Shown: positions 56,701-64,000 of the stretch, one piece after another
How the letters are laid out: every line of letters begins with the position of its first letter
How positions within the stretch are numbered: the first letter of the stretch is position 1
NCBI GenBank assembly: GCA_930367215.1
Contig: OV884059.1
Coordinates: 220,664,303-220,728,302 of the forward strand
Direction of reading: 5' to 3'
Length of the DNA stretch: 64,000 nt
DNA from: Pollenia angustigena
Taxonomy: Eukaryota > Arthropoda > Insecta > Diptera > Polleniidae
Notes under the pieces: generated by a model
Told to the model about the DNA's origin: nothing
Databases searched by the model: none
What the model saw: only the letters and a program-made list of their open reading frames with translations
Program-made: the position numbers and the translations under genes

Positions 56701-59700
56701 AAAAGGTCTACCGTGACCGAAAATTTAAAAGTTATTAAAAGCTGATTATTTTACGATATTGCTATAGAGAAATATTAAGATTTTACTAATTTTATAAATT
56801 TACTCATAAATTTGTTCACTTAGATGAACAATCAGACTGCAAAGTTGTGCAAACGTAATTTCTTATTTGTGAGAATGTTTTATTGTGTTTTCTATAATAT
56901 TTATCTTTCTTTAATGAGGTGATATTTGATAAAAATTATTCCAAAAAAAATTTCTTACATGGTCTGTAATCTAAGGAAGAGTTCAAAGAGAAATATGTTA
57001 TTCGGATTAACGGTAAATTTTTATTTTATTTTGATCATTATTCAGTTAAATTTTTACGGAAAAAATTTCGCGTTCGAAATGTTACGTATCGACCCAGATT
57101 TTGGCTTAAAAAAAAGAAAATACAGAAGATTTTGGAATCAAACCAAAGACATTTTAATGTTACATTGCTACGTAAAATTCTGAAAGTAGTTTGACTAAAA
57201 ATTTGTGCCAGGTTTCGCTTAAATACGCCTTTTTATACATGTCCAAAAAAACTACTTCTGTTTTTTCACGTTCGAACCGCTACTTCTTTTGCCATTATCT
57301 TAGACCCAGAATCGCGCCCCCCATAAACTTTAGCATAGATAACAGTGCTTTCTTAGTGCTATAATTAAAGGGTTAAGAAAACGTGAAAACATTTTTTGCT
57401 TAAAATTTTATTGCATTTTTGATGCGTACGACTGTCACGTTCAACACTTTGGAATTACCCATATTTATGGTTTCCCTTGATTAAGAGCGATTCATGAAAA
57501 TTATTTAATTTTTTTTTTTATCAACAGGGGGCAAGTTACGGCATTTGATAGAAATTTCGGTTTAGATTGTGTTGTAATCATAGCTGCCAGATAAATGTGT
57601 CGAAAATCGGAAAATTTTGCAAAATAAATCGTCAAATTTACTTAAATTGTCACAAAAATCGTGATTGCATAATAACACTATCTCTTTTGAAAATTTTTAG
57701 CTATTTTCTGTTTGTTTTAATTAAAATAATAAAAAAATAACACATATGTATTTCTTGTCTTAAAAAATCTCTGAAAATAAAACCGCTATTCTCACTCAAA
57801 TTGACTATTAATGCAAGTTTCAACTTCGTTTACAGACCAACTTATAAAAGAGCGGCAACCTTTTTTTTAATATAAAAAATTCAGTTTTTTTTAATCAAAA
57901 GAAAGGAAAATGGAACAAGTCTAATTTACCAACGCAGCTCTAAATAAAAAAAAGTACATAGGGTGATAGAAAATTGAAAAAAAAGAAGAAAAGATTAAAT
58001 GGCAAAATTCTTGGAAACGCATAGTTTCCGAGTTATGGACCTCTGAAGTTTTCATATAAACTTGCGATTTCCCTCTACATTTCTGAACGTTTATGGCCAA
58101 TATTGGTATTATTTGAAAGCATTTGAACAGATCTTTCTGGAAATGCAAAATTTATTTAAAACTTTTTAAATCTTTAGCTCCTAATACTGTTTTTACAAAA
58201 TTTATATCAAAATGTTACGGAAGTGCACTAGGTAATAAAAATGTAATCAAATAAACCCCAGCTTCTCTAAATAAAGCTGCTCTGGCGCAAGGATTTTATT
58301 TTCTATGTTATAACAAACACCGGCTTCGCTAAATTAAGCTTCTCAGCATAGCCGGCCTTCGGCCGGGCGCAAGGGCTTTCTCCTTTATGGTATAACAAAC
58401 ACCGGCTTCGCTAAATAAAGCTTCTCTGCATAGCCGGCCTTCGGCCGGGTGCAAGGATTTTCTCCTCTATGGTATAACAAACACCGGCTTCGCTAAATAA
58501 AGACTCTCCGCATAGCCGGCTCCTTAATCCTTAATAGAATAATAATATTTAAATAAAATATTTATTTTTTTTTTTTTTTTTTTAATATTTTTAATTAGGC
58601 TTAAGTTCATGAAATTTAATTTTTATTAAATTATTTTTATGAAGAAAGGAATTTTACAACATGAAAATCAATTTAAATTGTTATTGATAATCTTTCATTC
58701 TTGACGTGGCTCGGGCTCGAACCATGTAAAACCAATTAAAATGGATAATCATTCAGGAAAGCAAATTTCGATCTACCAAATGTTAAAATACAATTTGGTT
58801 TAAGGATTGATGTTTGACTAGTGACGTCAGCAGTCGTCGATGGCTGCGAGTGTAAGACGGCAAATCCATCTGAGGAGATCGAGTGGTTGCGATCGAAACA
58901 TGTCATGGTAACCTGCCGGCCAGGGTTCGAGCCCGAGCCACGTCAAGAATGAAAGATTATCAATAACAATTTAAATTGATTTTCATGTTGTAAAATTCCT
59001 TTCTTCATAAAAATAATTTAATAAAAATTAAATTTCATGAACTTAAGCCTAATTAAAAATATTAAAAATTTGGATTAAAAACCATAAATAGTTCAAAAAA
59101 ATAACCACAATACTAATTATTGTTAAAGCTAAGGCACGAGCTCTATGTGTACATTTGTCCTTCAAGTTGTGCTGAAAAAGGTCAACAGAAAAGAGAAAGA
59201 CAAAGTGAAAAAACAAAAAAAAAAAAATGTACTTGGACTTCAAGAAAAATTCTTGACGAAAGTACGAAAAAACAGAAGTAAAGGAAGAAACATGTAAAAC
59301 CAATTAAAATGGATAATCATTCAGGAAAGCAAATTTCGATCTACCAAATGTTAAAATACAATTTGGTTTAAGGATTGATGTTTGACTAGTGACGTCAGCA
59401 GTCGTCGATGGCTGCGAGTGTAAGACGGCAAATCCATCTGAGGAGATCGAGTGGTTGCGATCGAAACATGTCATGGTAACCTGCCGGCCAGGGTTCGAGC
59501 CCGAGCCACGTCAAGAATGAAAGATTATCAATAACAATTTAAATTGATTTTCATGTTGTAAAATTCCTTTCTTCATAAAAATAATTTAATAAAAATTAAA
59601 TTTCATGAACTTAAGCCTAATTAAAAATATTAAAAATTTGGATTAAAAACCATAAATAGTTCAAAAAAATAACCACAATACTAATTATTGTTAAAGCTAA

Positions 59701-62660
59701 GGCACGAGCTCTATGTGTACATTTGTCCTTCAAGTTGTGCTGAAAAAGGTCAACAGAAAAGAGAAAGACAAAGTGAAAAAACAAAAAAAAAAAAAATGTA
59801 CTTGGACTTCAAGAAAAATTCTTGACGAAAGTACGAAAAAACAGAAGTAAAGGAAGAAACATGTAAAACCAATTAAAATGGATAATCATTCAGGAAAGCA
59901 AATTTCGATCTACCAAATGTTAAAATACAATTTGGTTTAAGGATTGATGTTTGACTAGTGACGTCAGCAGTCGTCGATGGCTGCGAGTGTAAGACGGCAA
60001 ATCCATCTGAGGAGATCGAGTGGTTGCGATCGAAACATGTCATGGTAACCTGCCGGCCAGGGTTCGAGCCCGAGCCACGTCAAGAATGAAAGATTATCAA
60101 TAACAATTTAAATTGATTTTCATGTTGTAAAATTCCTTTCTTCATAAAAATAATTTAATAAAAATTAAATTTCATGAACTTAAGCCTAATTAAAAATATT
60201 AAAAATTTGGATTAAAAACCATAAATAGTTCAAAAAAATAACCACAATACTAATTAAAATATTTATATCTAGAAAAATGTATTCAAAAGCTTTTAAATGA
60301 TACCAATATTAGCTATATACGTTCAAAAATGTAGTGGAAAATCGCAAACTTATATGAAAACTTCAAAGGTCCATAACTCTGAAACTATGCGTTCCCGAGA
60401 ATTTTGTCATTTGATTTTTTCTTCTTATTTTTCAATTTTCTATAACCCTATGTACTTTTTTTTTATTTGGAGCTGCGTTGGTAAACTAGACTTAAGCCAG
60501 GAAAATATTTGTAAAACATTTTGGTAGTTTGTATAAGTTAATTCTCGAAGTTCGTCAACAGATGAATTTGCTTGTTTTGTATAGTTCAGGATTTTATATA
60601 TGCGAATATGCTACAAAAGTTAAAAATGTGACTCGAATAAGAATTTTAATCATTTATAAAAAAGTACCAAAATTGGGTGCCACATGAAATCAGAGAAATC
60701 GAACAGTGATTTAACTCATGAGAAATTTTGTTTTAGTGCTTAAAAAATGGTCTCGAATTGGATCTATTACCAGAATCCCAAGCGTAAAATACATTTGAAA
60801 CAAAAGCAAAAATTGTAAAATTCTTGTTTTTTTTAAATGTATGTATTTTACTTGTAGATTTGTAACTTGTAGTTTTTTTTTTTTTTGTCATGACAAAATG
60901 TTGTGTTTTAGGTCCGAAATTAACCATAGATCCTATATAAACCCCCACCTTAAATCACTTAATGGCAAACAAATCTCATATAGAGGAAGATATCTAAACA
61001 TTTATTAGCAAAAATAACTTTTACTTGAATCTTAACCTGATAAGATAATTTTGTTCTGGTGGGTCCATGATTGGCCATGGGTCCTAAAAAGTTTACAATC
61101 TCAAAAATTTGTCTTAATATACTGTGGTGTAGGTTTTCATATGGTCCGTCTTGGCCGACCATTCTTTCCTAATTGTTTTATTTTTAAAGTGATTCGCATG
61201 TTAACAAACTCTAAAATTTAAAATAAATTGTGTAGATATCGATCTAAAAATGTTTTGAATACAAAGTAATAAAATATTAAAAGTAAAAAAAAATATTAAA
61301 AAAACCTAAATTATCATAAACAGGCATGTTCTATAAATGGAAATGAAGTGGTTTTCAAATCGAACAAATTTTGAAAACAAGCCTGTCAAGAAAGTTCACC
61401 AAAATGTTTATTTTTATATACTTTATACTTTAAGAACCAATTATCTTTACAAGAACAACTCTTAAAAATAGGAATAACTGTAGGCATTTTGTAAATAATT
61501 GCAATCGAAATCTTGCTCGTTTTCAAATACACTTCATTTCGATTTCCAGAACATGCCCGAAAGTTATTGCAACAATATTTTAAAAATAAATTTTTTACAC
61601 TTATCAGCAAAAACTGTAAAATGAAAAATATTGTATATAAATTTTATCTCATACTATTTTTAACTATCTCTTTACAACAAAAAAAAAAAAAATTACATTG
61701 CCCATTTAAAATATGTATCGTTCAATATCTTTTGCAGATAAAAAAGGTTCCATTTCTCAGTTACAATTTACGTTAAAAAATGCCGATGAGACGCCTTCGA
61801 AATATTTTTACTATCCCATAATAACTGATCAAGATGCTTCAGATTTTGAAACATTTCACGCTCAAGTAATATCAGCTAAAATGTCCATGATACACACAAC
61901 GAATGAAATGAATTCTTTGAGTTTTGCCTGGATTAATGACTATCGCCAGATAGGCGAGGTTAAGCAAGAAATGAAGCGTCGAGAAAACGAATACATAAAA
62001 TACAAAGACTTTACGTAAGTTGAGGATTTTATTTTTCAAAATTATTTAGGAAATAAATTGCTTTTAAAAAAAATTTATATTTTTAGAATTTATTGTGCCA
62101 CTTATAATGTTAATAATAAATCATATTGTGATTCACCTTTACACTTATGGTTGGCTTCCAGTGAACAGCCACCAGACATTTATGCAATTGCTTTGCAGGA
62201 ATTGGATACATCGGCAAAAGCCATAACATTCAGTGAAAATCGACCAGACGCCTTGTGGATGTAAGAACAAAATTTAAAATGATTAAAAATAAGAAAAAAA
62301 TTCATTTGCTTCTGTTTTTAGCAATAAAATGCTTGAAAGTGTTCATGACAAGGGCGAATATGAAGAACTTATCTCTGTGCGTTTGGTAGGAATGATGCTG
62401 ACTGTAATTGTCAAGCGTCAGATACGTTCATCTATCACACGTTACAATGTCAAGTCAATTGCTCGTGGGATTTTAAATGCCTTGGGTAACAAAGGTGGTG
62501 TGGCTGTCAGCCTTCAGTTGAATGAGGCGAATTTGTGTTTTGTTAATTCCCATTTGGCTGCTCATATGGGTTTTGTTGAAACACGCAATGAAGATTATGC
62601 TGGCATTGTTAAGGGGTTGGTGTTTGATGATGAACTACGAAGGACTATTAATGATCATGA
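53604..62660 (+). CDS. Ocrl: OCRL/INPP5B-type inositol polyphosphate 5-phosphatase, 5' part (5 exons, gene continues past the window)
   Basis: The family removes the 5-phosphate of PI(4,5)P2 and PI(3,4,5)P3 on Golgi, endosomal and ciliary membranes. Exons are 53604-53789, 53874-54060, 61738-62014, 62087-62260 and 62322-62660; every junction is GT-AG and the phases 0, 1, 2, 2 join without breaks, giving 387 residues so far. Residues 1-62 are Ser/Asn-rich, then helical. Residues ~63-180 look like the PH domain (ISRYLSLVVSVAGGTYAVFS; FETFHAQVISAKM at its end). KRRENEYIKYKDF leads into the phosphatase: CATYNVN (221-226), PDIYAIALQELD (metal-binding E255), RLVGMMLTV, GNKGGVAV (330-337), FVNSHLAAH (catalytic-face H352, H356). 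The GDLNxR and PxWCDR motifs, ASH and RhoGAP-like parts would lie outside. Human OCRL has ~901 residues. I cannot exclude a small missed exon in intron 2. Confidence 0.9.
53874..54060 (+). CDS. Ocrl: Ocrl exon 2 (PH domain, first half)
   Basis: Acceptor TTGTTTTAG|ATTTTTGAGG, donor TTATG|GTAAGA. The exon is 187 nt and ends in phase 1. It encodes IFEAYQIVGQQHISRYL, then FSMTATRSPARNCADI and KVFPLNETFQIGY, consistent with PH beta-strands. It is too short and lacks its own ATG start, so it is easily missed. Confidence 0.85.
54311..55030 (+). repeat. ~720-bp tandem duplication in Ocrl intron 2, copy 1
   Basis: It runs from CAACCTTTTCTTTTGATTAG to TGAATATTATCTCGATAAAT. Copy 2 follows directly. A few substitutions and small indels (for example ATAC against ATAATACCTAC near the start) separate them, so the duplication is recent but not brand new. 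Confidence 0.9.
55031..55755 (+). repeat. ~720-bp tandem duplication in Ocrl intron 2, copy 2
   Basis: It is about 98% like copy 1 by eye and ends at GAATATTATCTCGATA. The shared ATCTCGATA/ATCGATTAATC words at the unit borders probably guided the duplication. It contains non-coding AT-rich text with CTATATAAATGCGTTTTATG. Confidence 0.9.
56030..56210 (+). repeat. DINE-1-like 3' fragment in Ocrl intron 2
   Basis: CCAAATTTGATCAAATTATC, GCAACTTGTATTTTGAGCAC, GACAGACAACTAGCCAGATG and GACGGATGGACATCGTTAAA match the end part of the DINE-1-like copies (compare 4700-4830 and 21440-21770). Confidence 0.6.
56500..57185. other. Intron segment with two short frames of unknown meaning
   Basis: A 63-codon (56554-56745; MDKYIVSAFIGRTKKSMQ) and an 85-codon plus-strand frame (56926-57183) lie here. 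The first weakly recalls the MDKY/FV leader of hAT-type BED proteins. Neither has a recognisable domain, so they may be transposon scraps. Confidence 0.25.
58258..58525 (+). repeat. 82-bp minisatellite (third locus of the hairpin monomer)
   Basis: CGGCTTCGCTAAAT occurs at 58321, 58403 and 58485, exactly 82 bases apart. Units contain CTTCTCNGCATAGCCGGCCTT, CGGCCGGGCGCAAGG and TATGGTATAACAAACACC. It is the 82-bp monomer of 35.9 kb without the 65-bp partner. Confidence 0.9.
58589..60256 (+). repeat. 568-bp tandem array of the tRNA-like composite element
   Basis: Units start at 58723, 59291 and 59860 with CATGTAAAACCAATTAAAAT; the third is cut at ~60256. Each has GGAGATCGAGTGGTTGCGAT, then a B box GGTTCGAGCCC (58924, 59492, 60061), then an AT-rich arm ending near AACCACAATACTAATTA. 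The left side 58589-58721 is an inverted copy of that arm. Copies 1 and 2 are practically identical. Confidence 0.9.
60895..61165 (-). repeat. Dispersed repeat of the TATATGGGGCCTAGGG family
   Basis: Minus strand: GGGGGTTTATATAGGATCTA then TGGTTAATTTCGGACC, followed upstream by a second degenerate unit with GACCCATGGCCAATCATGGA. It resembles the units at 63140-63545. Confidence 0.5.
61738..62014 (+). CDS. Ocrl: Ocrl exon 3 (end of PH domain and linker)
   Basis: 277 nt, donor TTAC|GTAAGT, phase 2. It encodes SISQLQFTLKNADET, then KYFYYPIITDQDASDFETFH and the linker EVKQEMKRRENEYIKYKDF, which parallels the basic helix just before the phosphatase domain of OCRL. Confidence 0.88.
62087..62260 (+). 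CDS. Ocrl: Ocrl exon 4 (start of 5-phosphatase domain)
   Basis: 174 nt, acceptor TTTTTAG|AATT, donor TGGAT|GTAAGA, phase 2. It carries CATYNVN (usually GTWNVNG in the family; Tyr for Trp and Asn for Gly here) and PDIYAIALQELD. Confidence 0.92.
62322..62660 (+). CDS. Ocrl: Ocrl exon 5 (5-phosphatase core)
   Basis: 339 nt, acceptor TGTTTTTAG|CAAT, donor CATGA|GTAAGT, phase 2. It carries ISVRLVGMMLTVIVKR, GILNALGNKGGVAVSLQL and FVNSHLAAHMGFVETRNEDY. The following exon with GDLNYR is not within the remaining 1.3 kb. Confidence 0.93.
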
Positions 62661-63545
62661 GTAAGTTTCGTTCAAAAATAGAAGTGGAAAGAATTTAGTC
62701 TTTAATAATTTAATTTCAACTATAAATTAAAAATTCTCTATTCCAATTAAATATTTTTGAATTTCTTCAAAAAATGTTTTTCTATTAAATTCGGAATAGA
62801 AAAAAAATAATAATAATTTAACGAACAAAAATATCCATCAATTAAAAAATTAATTTTAATTCATAATTAAACACATTAACCCCCGTATTCATTAAATTAA
62901 CGATTATTTAATTTAACAAACGTATCTTTTTTATTAGCTTTAGTAAAATATAATGATTCGTAACAGTTTAAGCTGAACTTTAATGATTTTCAGGAGAAGA
63001 ATTTATATTGTAGCCATGATAAGCTATGAACCAATCATTTCAAAATTCTGCAGAGTGATTTCTGGTTTTAAAAGACATAAAGCCTCAATACAGCGGAGAA
63101 ATTAGATTTATCGTTTGCAGTGAATTTCAGAAGGCTGCTTTAAATGGATCTAAGGGTTATTATGGACCGTATATCTCAAAATTGCATAACATTTTTTCTG
63201 GCCATATGGAAGAAAGTTTACCGCAATATCTATATCTGCAACGGGGTTTGGGCGTATTTAATTATTTTACCAGAGTGGGCTTTATATGGGGCCTATGGTT
63301 AATAATTGACCGATCTTCACAAAATTTTATATTCTTCTTTCTAGTCCTATAAAACTGTGATGTACCAAATCTTGTTATGATAGCATTATTAATTATGATT
63401 TAAGGCGTACTAAACTGTTTTCCGGGAGTAGGGTTTATATGGGGCCTAGGGTAAATTATGGACCGACCTTCACGCAATTTAACAGTCTTGTTTCGAGTCC
63501 TATAAAACTCTAATTTACCAAATTTTGTTATAATAGCATTATTAA
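62661..63545 (+). repeat. Ocrl intron 5 (part) with two diverged copies of a dispersed repeat
   Basis: GGGCTTTATATGGGGCCTAT, GACCGATCTTCAC, GTCCTATAAAACT, TACCAAATCTTGTTATGATA and GCATTATTA occur at 63260-63390 and again at 63425-63545. The stretch at 63130-63250 is probably an upstream part of the same family. No exon is visible in this part. Confidence 0.6.
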
Positions 63546-63547
63546 AT

Positions 63548-64000
63548 AGTATTGTGGTTATTTTGTTGAACTATTTATGGTTTTTAATCCAAATTTTTAA
63601 TATTTTTAATTAGGCTTAAGTTCATCAAATTTAATTTTCATTAAATTATTTTTATGAAGAAAGGAATTTTACAACATGAAAATTAATTAAAATTTACTGA
63701 TAATTTTTCATTCTTGACTCAATCTGGGCTCGAACCCAGGCGTTTTTACGGACAGGTTACCCTGACATGTTTCGATTGCAACCACTCAATCTCCTCAGAG
63801 GGCTTGCCGTTTAACACTCGCAGCCATCGACAACTGCTGACGTCATTAGTCAAACATCAATCCTTAAACCAAATTTTATTTAACCTTTGGTAGATCGAAA
63901 TTTGCTTTGAATGATTATCTATTTTAATTCATTTTACATGTTCTTCCTTTACTTCTGTTTTTTCGTACTTTTGTCAAGAATTATTCTTAAAGTTCAAAGA
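63548..64000 (-). mobile_element. tRNA-like composite element, left arm and module (cut by window end)
   Basis: AGTATTGTGGTTATTTTGTT, ATGGTTTTTAATCCAAATTT and TTAGGCTTAAGTTCATCAAA form the arm seen at 38.2 and 59.1 kb. Then a minus-strand module has its B box GGGTTCGAGCCC at 63726-63737, and AACCACTCAATCTCCTC, CACTCGCAGCCATCGAC and GGTAGATCGAAATTTGC follow in the family order. Confidence 0.75.

Larger units (their letters stand above)
57905..60525. repeat. Outer inverted repeat (~220-bp arms, 2.1 kb apart) in Ocrl intron 2
   Basis: The left arm 57920-58145 (AATTTACCAACGCAGCTC, AAGTACATAGGGTGATAGAA, GTTATGGACCTCTGAAGTTT, CCAATATTGGTATTATTTG) is mirrored at 60290-60505 (CAAAGGTCCATAACTC, CTATAACCCTATGTACTTTT, GAGCTGCGTTGGTAAA). 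The arms differ at perhaps 10-15% of positions. They enclose the minisatellite and the tRNA-like array. Confidence 0.75.
54061..61737 (+). other. Ocrl intron 2 (~7.7 kb), repeat-laden
   Basis: Donor GTAAGA at 54061; acceptor TATCTTTTGCAG at 61726-61737. The phase-1 G joins AT to make the Asp codon before KKGS. The intron holds tandem duplications, a DINE-1-like scrap, a minisatellite and a tRNA-like array, each listed separately. No exon-like frame is recognised inside. Confidence 0.85.

Noticed and set aside
58924..60071. Three functional tRNA genes at the GGTTCGAGCCC boxes
   Set aside because: The upstream A-box region and acceptor stem are not convincing, and the boxes belong to a 568-bp tandem unit.

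Overview
The window is AT-rich, intron-containing nuclear DNA from a higher fly. A calyptrate such as a blowfly or house-fly relative is my inference. Pointers are DINE-1/Helentron-like repeats with the 'CCACGCCCACTTCTCC' type of text, mariner elements, SINE-like tRNA modules, and an Ocrl-type gene with fly-like GT-AG introns. No bacterial-style genes, operons, rRNA genes or CRISPR arrays are visible.

Only one host gene is supported. It is the 5' half of an OCRL/INPP5B-type inositol polyphosphate 5-phosphatase on the + strand (53604-62660, running off the right side). Five exons join in phase. Exons 1-3 give an N-terminal PH-like domain and linker, and exons 4-5 give the first half of the 5-phosphatase domain. 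Intron 2 is about 7.7 kb and holds a 720-bp tandem duplication, an 82-bp minisatellite and a 568-bp tandem array carrying tRNA-like B boxes.

The remaining ~52 kb is a gene-poor transposon graveyard. 0-10 kb: a decayed mariner, several MITEs, a dead PIF/Harbinger copy inserted in a DINE-1-like repeat with a CAG target duplication, and a 634-bp tandem duplication. 10-20 kb: a long DINE-1-like repeat, MITEs, a broken non-LTR reverse transcriptase, a SINE and a mariner scrap. 20-25 kb: a hAT element (8-bp target duplication GTTTTGCC) holding a DINE-1-like copy that itself holds a MITE, plus a foldback element. 25-31 kb: degraded DNA, a 142-bp palindrome and a second SINE copy. 31-38 kb: a practically identical 2.1-kb tandem duplication and a second hAT element (8-bp target duplication CGTTTTAG), with nested foldback elements, one of which has a 147-bp higher-order minisatellite core. 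38-53 kb: a tRNA-like/foldback composite, mariner remnants, TTAA- and TA-flanked MITEs, a motif-dense block, and one full-length mariner-type transposon with an unbroken 361-codon DD41D transposase.

The main biological content is transposon history: target duplications and interrupted repeats give an order of insertion. A 82-bp hairpin-bearing monomer and a tRNA-like module each recur at several loci inside inverted-repeat structures, which makes them the best candidates for something not well described. Family names for the short elements rest on terminal repeats and target-site duplications read by eye, not on database searches.
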